NCBI GenBank assembly: GCA_001899635.1
Contig: MKVQ01000019.1
Location: 130,264 to 194,263, forward strand
Length of the DNA: 64,000 nt
Direction: 5' to 3'
From: Myxococcales bacterium 68-20
Lineage (GTDB): Bacteria; Myxococcota_A; Polyangia; Polyangiales; Polyangiaceae
Below the pieces are notes generated by a model that searched no databases, had not been told where the DNA came from, and saw nothing but the letters and a program-made list of their open reading frames with translations. The position numbers and the translations under genes are program-made. Of this stretch, positions 43,516 to 51,218 are shown piece by piece; position 1 is the first letter of the stretch; the number at the start of each line of letters is the position of its first letter.

Positions 43516-44238
43516 ATGAAGATCACCGCGGTTCTGACAGCAGCGTCTCTCGTCTTCGGTCTCGTTGGCTGTGCATCGTCGAGCGACCCGAAGGATCCCC
43601 AAGACCCGGGCATCGAGGACGACGGCATCGGGGCGGCCGGCACGGCTCCCGACACGAATCCGGACGGCGAGCCCTATCCGACGGAGAGCATCGGCCACGC
43701 CTCGCGCAAGGGCACGAAGGCCGGCAACCGCATCGCCAACTACAAGTTCCTCGGCTACCCGGACGCCGACGTGGCGAACGGGCTCCAGCCGATCTCGCTC
43801 GCCCAGTACTTCGACCCGACGGGGAAGAAGTACAAGATCGTCCACATCCAGGCGGCCGGCGTGTGGTGCGGCTACTGCAAGGCAGAGACGCAGATCGTCG
43901 TCCCGATGAAGGCTGAGCTCGAGGCGAAGGGCGTCGTCTGGCTCGTGAGCCTCGCCGAGGGCCCGACGCCCGGAACAGCTTCGAAGCAGAAGGATCTCGA
44001 GGGCTGGATCGCCACGTTCAAGTCGCCCTACACCCACTGGCTCGATCCGGCGAACGCGAACCTCGGTCCGTTCTATGACCGCTCGGCCCTCCCGTGGAAC
44101 GCGAACATCGACGCGACCACGATGGAGATCCTCACCTCCGGAACCGGCGCGGTCACGACCAAAGAAGGCATCATCGAGGAGGTCGACAAGGCCCTCGAGC
44201 TCGCCGCCAAGAGCACACTCAGGAAGAACGCACAGTGA
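43516..44238 (+). CDS. Thioredoxin-fold lipoprotein with CGYC motif
   Basis: The 240-residue precursor starts at the ATG at 43516 behind a purine-rich site (GAGGCGGCACCC). The signal peptide ends in the lipobox LVGC (Cys at about 19). After an Asp/Pro-rich linker, a thioredoxin-like fold starts near residue 95; the redox site is GVWCGYCKAET, a CxxC motif as in thiol reductases. The region TSGTGAVTTKEG takes the place of the usual cis-Pro loop, and no clear cis-Pro is visible. It is probably an extracytoplasmic thiol-disulfide protein. Its stop overlaps the GTG start of the next gene, so the two redox proteins are made together. Confidence 0.82.
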   Translation: MKITAVLTAASLVFGLVGCASSSDPKDPQDPGIEDDGIGAAGTAPDTNPDGEPYPTESIGHASRKGTKAGNRIANYKFLGYPDADVANGLQPISLAQYFDPTGKKYKIVHIQAAGVWCGYCKAETQIVVPMKAELEAKGVVWLVSLAEGPTPGTASKQKDLEGWIATFKSPYTHWLDPANANLGPFYDRSALPWNANIDATTMEILTSGTGAVTTKEGIIEEVDKALELAAKSTLRKNAQ

Positions 44239-44819
44239 TTTCGAAAGTAACGTCCTCTCGATTTTCTCGCGCAGTGGGGGTGGCTGCCGTCTTGATGAGC
44301 TTCACGGGGTGCGGCGGAGAACAAGGCGCCGGCCCCACGAACCCCGGGGACGTCCAGCGGAACAGCGGCACCGGCGCAACCGCCTCCGATTTCACCGCAC
44401 GTGACATCGAAGGAAAGACCGTCCGACTGTCGAGCTACCTCGGCAAGCAGGTCATCCTCCTCAACTTCTGGCAGACGTGGTGCGAGCCGTGCGTGGCCGA
44501 GTTCCCGCACATGCGGAAGATGTACGAGGCGCACAAGGACAAGGGCTTCGTCATGTTCGGCATCGCGATGGACGGCCCTGAGACCGTTGCCAACGTCCCT
44601 GCCTTCGCGAAGCGCAATCAGCTCAACTTCCCCGTGCTCCTCGACGAGGACTCGGTCGTGGCGGCCGTGTACAACCCGAAGAAGTCGGCACCGCTCTCGA
44701 TCCTGATCGACAAGGCGGGCAAGATCGCGGTCGTCCGCGAAGGGTACAACCCCGGAGACGAGGAGTACCTGGAGGCGGACCTCCTGAAGCTGCTCGACGC
44801 CGCGAGCGCGCCTCACTAG
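44235..44819 (+). CDS. TlpA/ResA-type thiol-disulfide lipoprotein
   Basis: The GTG at 44235 overlaps the upstream stop (GTGA). The 194-residue precursor has a signal with lipobox SFTGC (Cys at about 28). The mature part is a TlpA/ResA-like thioredoxin domain: DFTARDIEGKTVRLSSYLGK, the active site FWQTWCEPCVAEFPHMRK, and the cis-Pro region SAPLSILIDKAGKIA. TlpA/ResA proteins reduce disulfides outside the cytoplasmic membrane, for example on apocytochrome c before haem attachment. This fits with the di-haem peroxidase fusion encoded at 48342-50174. A hairpin (44826-44850) follows the stop. Confidence 0.92.
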   Translation: MISKVTSSRFSRAVGVAAVLMSFTGCGGEQGAGPTNPGDVQRNSGTGATASDFTARDIEGKTVRLSSYLGKQVILLNFWQTWCEPCVAEFPHMRKMYEAHKDKGFVMFGIAMDGPETVANVPAFAKRNQLNFPVLLDEDSVVAAVYNPKKSAPLSILIDKAGKIAVVREGYNPGDEEYLEADLLKLLDAASAPH

Positions 44820-44825
44820 CCTCAC

Positions 44826-44850
44826 CGCGCTCCGCCTGCCGCGGAGCGCG
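44826..44850 (+). terminator. Hairpin after the TlpA-like gene
   Basis: CGCGCTCCGC and GCGGAGCGCG form a perfect 10-bp stem with a 5-base loop just past the stop. No T tract follows; it may partly uncouple transcription of the downstream barrel gene or stabilise the upstream mRNA. Confidence 0.45.
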
Positions 44851-44935
44851 TCCACCAACGAACGACACGAGTCTCACCGTGCGCCCGTGAGGCGAGTCGG
44901 TTCGGCTCGTCGACTCTCCCTACGGGAGTCCTCAC

Positions 44936-46831
44936 GTGTATCCATCTTCCCGCTCCGTCGCGAGCCGTCGACCCATCGCCCTCGCTGCGATGCTCGGCGG
45001 CGCGCTGTTTATTGCTTCGTCCGACGCCCGCGCAGTCGACCTTCCGCCGGTCGCTGGCTCGCCCGTCAAGCTGGACATCACCGAGACGTCGGTCATCGCG
45101 CAGCGCTTCTCCGCCCGCCAAGGCGAGCTCGAGGAGGACCAGGGCTACTTCACGTGGCTCAACCGCCTCAACATGGTCCTCGGCTGGAAGAAGTTCACGC
45201 TCGGCGCGCGCATCGACTCGTCGGTCTACGCGCTGCGCCCAGAGGACCGATTCTCGAGCACCCATCCGAACTACACGACCATCGTGAAAGATGGCTCCAC
45301 GCGATATCGCGACGCCATCTATCCCGCCAAGGTCTGGCTTACCTACCGGAACGACGGGATCGAGGTCACCGCCGGCGACAGCTACGTGCAGTTCGGGCGC
45401 GGCCTCGTCCTGTCGATGCGTAAGGTCGACGAGCTCGGCGTCGACACCACGCTCTTCGGCGGCAAGGTGACGGTTCAGAAGGATCCGTTCAGCGTCACCC
45501 TCGTAGCCGGACTCGCGAACCCGTCACGCGTCGACGAACCGACGGGGCGCGCACTCTTTCCGTCGAAGCGCATCGCGGCGCGTGGTGGCTTTGCGGCGGA
45601 GCCGACTGTGCCGATGTTCGGTTCCGATCGCATCATCGGCGCACAGCTGCAGGCTGGGCGTGGTCTCCCGGTCATCGCGTCGACGCACGCCGTCCAGCTG
45701 ACGAAGTGCGCGCCGTACCGCTACGACGCGAAAGGCAACGTCATCGAGGATACGTTCGACGCGCCGTTCGGCACGTGCGAAGAGCCGTCACGATCGGACT
45801 GGCTCGGTGAGCTGTCCGGCAAGGTCAACCCCACCCTCGACCGAAAGTCGACGATCAACGCGGGCCAGAGCATCGAGGTGCCGAGCCTCTGGGGACACGG
45901 CAACCTCTTCATCGAGGGCGCGGTCCAGAAGCGCGATGCCAGTACGACAAACGAGGCCAACACGACGGGCAATGCCCTCTACGCTTCGCTCGTCACGACG
46001 GGCGGCCCGGTCTCGAACACGCTCGAGGTGAAGAGCTACCGCAACTTCTACCCGCTCGCGGGGAGCGCCCACATCGGCCGCGCAGCGGCCTTCGCGAACA
46101 TCGCGTATTCGATGCCGCCGACGGCGGAGCCGATCATCAGCGACACGATGTTCGGCTTCTACAACGCATGCGTCACCGGCGCTCGCGATCGTCTCGACTA
46201 TCGCTTCACGCCGACGATGCTCGGCTACGCGACGTTCGGCTACTTCGTCTCGCGAAGCGAGTCCTTCAGCGGATCATGCGACCGCATCGGCCGGAGCACT
46301 GCAGACGAGCGCGCCGCAACGACGAACTACATCACCGACGGTAGCCTCGGTGTCGAGTGGCGGTTCGACGACGACAAGTCGATCCTCTTCGCGAACATCA
46401 ACGCCCGCAACGACGTCACCGGGACGAACGTCCCGTTCTATCGCGAGCTCGCGGCGCAGTATTCGCTCACGAAGTACATCTCGGGTCCGTACGCGATCGA
46501 GTTCGCCGGGCGGCACCGCTACCGCATCCAGCACGGCGAGAACACCCCCAACCCCGCCGACCTCGCGGGCGAGCCCTGGTGGCAGGGCGAGCATCAGAAC
46601 GCGCTCAAGATCGCGCCGAAGTGGGTGCTCTCGCAGGGCTTCGAGTACACGACGTTCGTCGGGCTACCGACCTACTACGTGAACGGCGGCGTCCTCTATA
46701 AGTTCACCCCCGACTCGAACATCCGCATCTATGCCGGCCAGAACCGCGGCGGCCTCCGCTGTGTCAGCGGCATCTGCCGCATGTTCCCCGCGTTCAGCGG
46801 CGCCCGCATCGAGCTGACGCTTCGGTTCTGA
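44936..46831 (+). CDS. Outer-membrane-like beta-barrel protein
   Basis: The GTG at 44936 (GGAG 8 bases upstream) gives a 631-residue precursor with a signal peptide (IALAAMLGGALFIASSDARA). The rest is strand-rich with alternating hydrophobic residues and many aromatic girdle residues (RNDGIEVTAGDSYVQFGRG; FTPTMLGYATFGYFVSRSE). It ends in RIELTLRF, with the terminal Phe that marks outer-membrane barrels. The stretch RGLVLSMRKVDELGVDT resembles DUF6029-type barrels. A role in export or display of a product of the redox cluster is possible but not shown. It lies in line with the two thioredoxin-fold genes and the SUMF1 gene. Confidence 0.75.
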   Translation: MYPSSRSVASRRPIALAAMLGGALFIASSDARAVDLPPVAGSPVKLDITETSVIAQRFSARQGELEEDQGYFTWLNRLNMVLGWKKFTLGARIDSSVYALRPEDRFSSTHPNYTTIVKDGSTRYRDAIYPAKVWLTYRNDGIEVTAGDSYVQFGRGLVLSMRKVDELGVDTTLFGGKVTVQKDPFSVTLVAGLANPSRVDEPTGRALFPSKRIAARGGFAAEPTVPMFGSDRIIGAQLQAGRGLPVIASTHAVQLTKCAPYRYDAKGNVIEDTFDAPFGTCEEPSRSDWLGELSGKVNPTLDRKSTINAGQSIEVPSLWGHGNLFIEGAVQKRDASTTNEANTTGNALYASLVTTGGPVSNTLEVKSYRNFYPLAGSAHIGRAAAFANIAYSMPPTAEPIISDTMFGFYNACVTGARDRLDYRFTPTMLGYATFGYFVSRSESFSGSCDRIGRSTADERAATTNYITDGSLGVEWRFDDDKSILFANINARNDVTGTNVPFYRELAAQYSLTKYISGPYAIEFAGRHRYRIQHGENTPNPADLAGEPWWQGEHQNALKIAPKWVLSQGFEYTTFVGLPTYYVNGGVLYKFTPDSNIRIYAGQNRGGLRCVSGICRMFPAFSGARIELTLRF

Positions 46832-46942
46832 GGGTCGTCGCCCTCGGCTCTCCCCGAGCCGTTCGAGTGATCTCTCGGGCGGTTTTCCGCTTCCCTGCCG
46901 GTGACGTGCGCCGAAGAAGCCAACCTGCTACCTGTTAACGGG

Positions 46943-48319
46943 ATGCTTGGCTTCGGACGCGCCGCCCCGGTGCTCATTGGTCTCGCCGTGTCCGCGGCAT
47001 GTGGATCGCCGACGCAAAGCGACGGCGGCAGCAGCAGCGGTCAGTTCGCACCGTCGGCGGACGGCGGCGTGATCGTGCTCCCGGACGGCGGCACCGCACG
47101 CAGCAAGGGACGGAGCTGCACGGGCGGCTCGGGCGCCGACAAGAAATGCGGCGGCAAACCGAACGACGACAAGGCGATGGGCTCGCAAGACTGCTGCGAG
47201 GTCGCGTCCGTCCCCGGCGGCTCGTACAACCGCTTCAACGATCCCTCGTTCCCCGCGAAGGTCAGCCCGTTCGCCCTCGACGTCTTCGAGGTGACCGCCG
47301 GCCGCTTCCGCACCTGGGTCGACGTGACGAACGGCAACCTTCGCGGGAGCGCGCCTCCCGCCGGAGGCGGAGCTCATCCGAAGATCAAGGGCAGCGGCTG
47401 GCGCACCGAGTGGAACAAGTACCTCCCGTCGTCGCGGCAAGAGGTCGACCGCATGCTCGGCCCGGAGGAGACCAACGAGCCGTTCATGGCCTGCCAGTTC
47501 GGCACGAACGTCGACGACTCGGGCTCGCTCACCTGGTGGACCGAGGCCCTCGACAAGAAGGTCAAGGACCGGAACAAGAACAAGCCGAACATCCTCGCGG
47601 AGAACACGAAGGAGGCGCTCGACCGCAAGCCGCTCAACTGCGTGCCGTGGCACGTCCTGTTCGCGTTCTGCGTCTGGGACGGCGGGCGCCTCCCCACCGA
47701 CGCCGAGTTCGGCTTCGCGTCGACGGGCGGCAACGAGCAGCGCGACTTCCCGTGGGGGAACGTCGACGCGAAGGACAAGGCGCACATCGCCAACCGCAAC
47801 GATCTCTCGCTCGTCCCCACCTACGAGTACGGCTCGAAGTACGCGACCGCCCGGCTCTACGACAGGACGCTCGGCGCGAACATCTTCGAGGACAACTACT
47901 CGTTCACGTACGGCGGCAAGACGATGGCGAGGACCGACAACGCCGCGCACATCGCGCCGGTCGGCAACAAGCCGCTCGGCAACGGCAAGTGGGGCCACGC
48001 CGATCTCGCCGGTGGCATGTTCGAGTGGATGCTCGACGAAGGCCCGATCGTTCAGGGGCAATGCACCGACTGCGCGAACGTGAACTGGCCGAACGGCGAG
48101 GACAAGGATCCGCAGGCGTTCATGGACCAGCCCGAGTTCAAGAACCCCGGCGGCATCGACTGGTGGAAGGGCGGCGCTCGCGCCGTCCGCGGCAGCGCGT
48201 GGGACAACGCAAACGGCTTCGCCAACGCGCAGACGAAGGCGGAGATCGAGTACTACACGAGCTACCCGGTCCTCCGAACGTACCGCGCCCTCGGCGGCCG
48301 CTGCGCGCGCGATCTCTGA
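46943..48319 (+). CDS. SUMF1/FGE-fold lipoprotein without FGE cysteines
   Basis: The ATG at 46943 gives a 458-residue precursor with a lipobox (SAACGS). The mature part is a sulfatase-modifying-factor (SUMF1/FGE-sulfatase) domain: YNRFNDPSFPAKVSPFALDVFEVT, CVPWHVLFAFCVWDGGRLPT(D), GNEQRDFPWG, ARAVRGSAWDN and YRALGGRC. In true formylglycine-generating enzymes, a CxxxxC pair near the C terminus binds copper; here the equivalent region reads GFANAQTKAEIEYYTSY and lacks both cysteines. It is therefore unlikely to make formylglycine and may be a lectin-like or structural SUMF1 protein. It is convergent with the Trx-peroxidase fusion, with stops only 22 bp apart. Confidence 0.85.
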   Translation: MLGFGRAAPVLIGLAVSAACGSPTQSDGGSSSGQFAPSADGGVIVLPDGGTARSKGRSCTGGSGADKKCGGKPNDDKAMGSQDCCEVASVPGGSYNRFNDPSFPAKVSPFALDVFEVTAGRFRTWVDVTNGNLRGSAPPAGGGAHPKIKGSGWRTEWNKYLPSSRQEVDRMLGPEETNEPFMACQFGTNVDDSGSLTWWTEALDKKVKDRNKNKPNILAENTKEALDRKPLNCVPWHVLFAFCVWDGGRLPTDAEFGFASTGGNEQRDFPWGNVDAKDKAHIANRNDLSLVPTYEYGSKYATARLYDRTLGANIFEDNYSFTYGGKTMARTDNAAHIAPVGNKPLGNGKWGHADLAGGMFEWMLDEGPIVQGQCTDCANVNWPNGEDKDPQAFMDQPEFKNPGGIDWWKGGARAVRGSAWDNANGFANAQTKAEIEYYTSYPVLRTYRALGGRCARDL

Positions 48320-48341
48320 CTCTGCTCGCGGCGCGGGGCGC

Positions 48342-50174
48342 TCAGGGGAGCTCGACCTCGCCGGTCAGCACTTCGAGGAACGCCGGCAGCTCGTGCTGGA
48401 CGGTCGTGTCGAAGCTCGGCACCCACTGCTCGGTCGTGCCGATCGCCGACGGATCGGCGTGCTCGAGGCCACGCTTGCCGTAGTGCTCCGAGACCTCGAG
48501 GAGCGTCTTCAGCATGCCGCCATGACTGTACGGGGCTGACCCCGCGATGCCGCGAAGCGTCGGGGTCTTGAACGCGCCGAGCATCAACGGCTCGTCGACG
48601 AGGAACGGCTTCGCGGCAGAAGGCGCGTCGCTCCACTTCGACGATGCGAGGAACTCGGCCGCCGCGAGCTTCAGGAGCCCGTCCTCGCGACCGCGATCGG
48701 GCTGCTTGTCCTGGCGGCCCGTCGGGAATCGGATCACGTGGAAGGCGTCGTTCGTGAGGCGAGGCCCCCAGTGGCACTGCGCGCATCCGCTGCGTAGGAA
48801 GAGCTGGAGCGAGCGCTTCTGCACGGCCGTGAGCGCGCCGAGATCGCCGCTCGCATAGCGGTCCAGCGCGTTCGGCTTCACGCGCATCCCTCGCTCGAAG
48901 GCGGCGATCGCCTTGCCGACGTTCACGAAGACGCGCGTGACCTTCTCCTTGTCGGCCGCGGAGAGCGTGTCGTACGCGGCGTCGCCGGGCTTGCCGCTCG
49001 CCGGGATCGACTCGAGATCGGGCAGCGGGTACTTCGCCCCGAACACGGCCTCGTATTCGGTCCGATAGCGCTCCGCGATCTGATGCACGACGAAGAGGCG
49101 ACTCCCGCCGAACTCCTTCGCGTCCTCGAACGGCCCGAGCGCCTGCATCCACAGCGTGTCCGCGCGGCCGTCCCAGAACTGCCAGCGCGAGTGCGCGGAG
49201 AGCGCGATCGCGGGCGAATTGCGGTCCCCCGTCTCGACACCGACGGCTTGCGGGACACCGTCGCCGAGCTCCCGCGCCGGATCGTGACAGGTCGCGCACG
49301 ACACGGTCCCCGACGGAGAGAGGCCGACGTCGCTGAAGAGGACCTTGCCGAACGCTCGAGCGGCCGGCAGGTCGGCGTACTCGTTCGTCGGATCCGGCGG
49401 GAGCTCGAGGGCGTCGAGCCTCATCCCACGGATGAGGTCCATCTGGTTCTCGGTGAAGTGCCCGTCGATCACCGGCGGCGACACCAGCTCCGGTCGCGGT
49501 ACGCCATCGAGATCGGCGAGCTCCACCTCGATCCGCGTGGCGAGGCTCAGCGGATCGGGATCGCTCAGCGTGCTCAGGATCTTCATCGTGCGCGTGTCGA
49601 TGAAGACGTAGTCGGGGAGCGGCTCGCGCGAGAGGAGCGCCGGAGCGAACCTGTGATCTGGGTCGAGGGCGAGCTTCGAGCTCGGAGCGTCGACCTTCGC
49701 GCGCCATCGCGCCAGGGCCGGGAGGTGCGCCGAGACGTTGTCTTCGTCGGCGATGAGGAGATCGAGGAGAAGGAGCCTGCCCGCGAACCGCGGCTCCTCG
49801 AGGAAGCGCTTCGTATTCGCGGCCTGCCACAGACACGGTCCGCACCAGGCCGCGCTCGACCGCACGATCAAGAGGCGCGATCGTTCGGCACACGGCTCGA
49901 AGAAGCTCTCGATCGTGACCGGACCGTCCGCGCTCTCGAAGGACAGCCCGGCCGGCACGGTGCCGAGCACGCTGACCTCATGAGGCCCGGGCGGGTACGC
50001 GGCGGTGGGCTTGCCGTCGACACAGAGCGCGACGTCGCCATCTCCGCCCGCGTCCTTCGTCGTCGGACCTGCGGCAGCGGGCGGATCGTCACTGCAGGCC
50101 GCCGCGATGGCGGCAAGCGCAAGCGCGAGCGTTCCGAACGCGAGAGAGCGTGACCACGCCATGGCTTGTCGCAT
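48342..50174 (-). CDS. Thioredoxin-domain/di-haem cytochrome c peroxidase fusion lipoprotein
   Basis: The 610-residue precursor starts with a lipoprotein signal (LALALAAIAAAC). Residues about 85-230 form a thioredoxin-like domain with SSAAWCGPCLWQA. Residues about 245-610 form a MauG/CcpA-type di-haem peroxidase domain with the two haem motifs VSCATCHDP and SGCAQCHWG; AFKTPTLRGIA and GSAPYSHGGM are typical of the family. Both haem-binding CxxCH motifs and the CxxC redox pair are intact. The fusion is unusual: peroxidases of this class are normally separate proteins. It probably detoxifies peroxide or oxidises a partner at the outer face, with the thioredoxin domain supplying or sensing thiol redox state. 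It is convergent with the SUMF1 gene. Confidence 0.9.
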   Translation of the reverse strand: MRQAMAWSRSLAFGTLALALAAIAAACSDDPPAAAGPTTKDAGGDGDVALCVDGKPTAAYPPGPHEVSVLGTVPAGLSFESADGPVTIESFFEPCAERSRLLIVRSSAAWCGPCLWQAANTKRFLEEPRFAGRLLLLDLLIADEDNVSAHLPALARWRAKVDAPSSKLALDPDHRFAPALLSREPLPDYVFIDTRTMKILSTLSDPDPLSLATRIEVELADLDGVPRPELVSPPVIDGHFTENQMDLIRGMRLDALELPPDPTNEYADLPAARAFGKVLFSDVGLSPSGTVSCATCHDPARELGDGVPQAVGVETGDRNSPAIALSAHSRWQFWDGRADTLWMQALGPFEDAKEFGGSRLFVVHQIAERYRTEYEAVFGAKYPLPDLESIPASGKPGDAAYDTLSAADKEKVTRVFVNVGKAIAAFERGMRVKPNALDRYASGDLGALTAVQKRSLQLFLRSGCAQCHWGPRLTNDAFHVIRFPTGRQDKQPDRGREDGLLKLAAAEFLASSKWSDAPSAAKPFLVDEPLMLGAFKTPTLRGIAGSAPYSHGGMLKTLLEVSEHYGKRGLEHADPSAIGTTEQWVPSFDTTVQHELPAFLEVLTGEVELP

Positions 50175-50204
50175 AGCACGGCCCTCGCGCGCGGTCAGGC
50201 GAGG

Positions 50205-51218
50205 CTACCAGCTCGCCGCGAGCCCACGCGGGCCGACACCTAGGCGGGGTGATGCCCCCTGCGGGGGTGTCGCACGCCGCCCATCGGGAGAGAGCGCATA
50301 GAACGTCGCCCCACCCACGAAGAGCACTGCGCCGGCGATGACGGCGATCGTCGCGCCGGTCGCGAGACCGTAGGCGCTGTCGGCATCGGTGACGGCGTCC
50401 GCAGGGCACCCGCGAGGCGCGTCGCTGCAACGAGCACGCGCGTCCTCGTAGTTTCCCTGCGCGATGACGCCCATCAGACCTCCGGCAAGGAGCGCGGCAC
50501 CGCCGACACCGGCGAGGATCACGCCCGTGGTCTTCATCGTCGACCACCCGCTGCTCGCAGGCGTGTGAGCGGGCATGGCCAGCACCGGCGCCGGGATCGA
50601 CGCCGGTGGCGCGGGGAGCGGCTCGAGCCGCGGGACGGCGACCTCGACCTTCGGCTCCTCCACGGTCACGCGCGTCTCCCACGGCGCATGTCCCTCGGCG
50701 GACGCGGCGATGACGTGCTCGCCGGGGTCGACCGGGATCGGGAAGCCCCACTCACCGGGAGTGAGACGAGCGCCGTCTCGTGTCACGACGAGACCGGCGA
50801 CGCGGCTCGACTCCTCCACGACGACGGACAGACGAAGGAGCTTCGGCTCGAGCGTCTCGGCGCGTGTCCGTGCGGCAGTCTCCCAGTCGGGCCTCGCAGC
50901 CTTGCGCGCGAGCACCTCCGCTTCACGGAACGCCCCCCATGCGCTCGCGGTCTGGCCATTCCGCTCGTAGCAGTTGGCGAGGTTGAGCAACGTGCTCGTC
51001 TTCGGATCCGCCTCTTGGCTCGCGAGGAACTTCGGGCACGCAGCGACGAAGTTACCCGCTTCGGCGTCGGCGAGCGCGCTGTCGAAGAGCTCCTGCGCGC
51101 GCGCACGTGGATCCAACCGCGGCTCCACGACCTCGTCCGCGCGTGCCTCGAGACCTGTCGTCATGACGGCGAGGACGCTCGCCGCGAACGCGCAGCGGAT
51201 GAACCGCGACCGCTTCAT
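50205..51218 (-). CDS. TPR/PEGA-like membrane protein of second kinase module
   Basis: The ATG at 51216-51218 gives a 337-residue precursor with a signal peptide (IRCAFAASVLAVMTTGLEARA). Residues about 40-115 are TPR-like (RAQELFDSALADAEAGNFVAA... KTSTLLNLANCYERNGQTASA). A PEGA-like beta part follows (VVEESSRVAGLVVTRDGARL; PGEHVIAASAEGHAPW), then a Pro-rich linker and two membrane segments near the C terminus (TGVILAGVGGAALLAGGLMG; IAVIAGAVLFVGGATFY). The four-base overlap with the kinase gene shows coupling. It matches 30163-31278 in order of domains and in neighbour, so the two modules are paralogous or at least convergent in design. Confidence 0.8.
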   Translation of the reverse strand: MKRSRFIRCAFAASVLAVMTTGLEARADEVVEPRLDPRARAQELFDSALADAEAGNFVAACPKFLASQEADPKTSTLLNLANCYERNGQTASAWGAFREAEVLARKAARPDWETAARTRAETLEPKLLRLSVVVEESSRVAGLVVTRDGARLTPGEWGFPIPVDPGEHVIAASAEGHAPWETRVTVEEPKVEVAVPRLEPLPAPPASIPAPVLAMPAHTPASSGWSTMKTTGVILAGVGGAALLAGGLMGVIAQGNYEDARARCSDAPRGCPADAVTDADSAYGLATGATIAVIAGAVLFVGGATFYALSPDGRRATPPQGASPRLGVGPRGLAASW

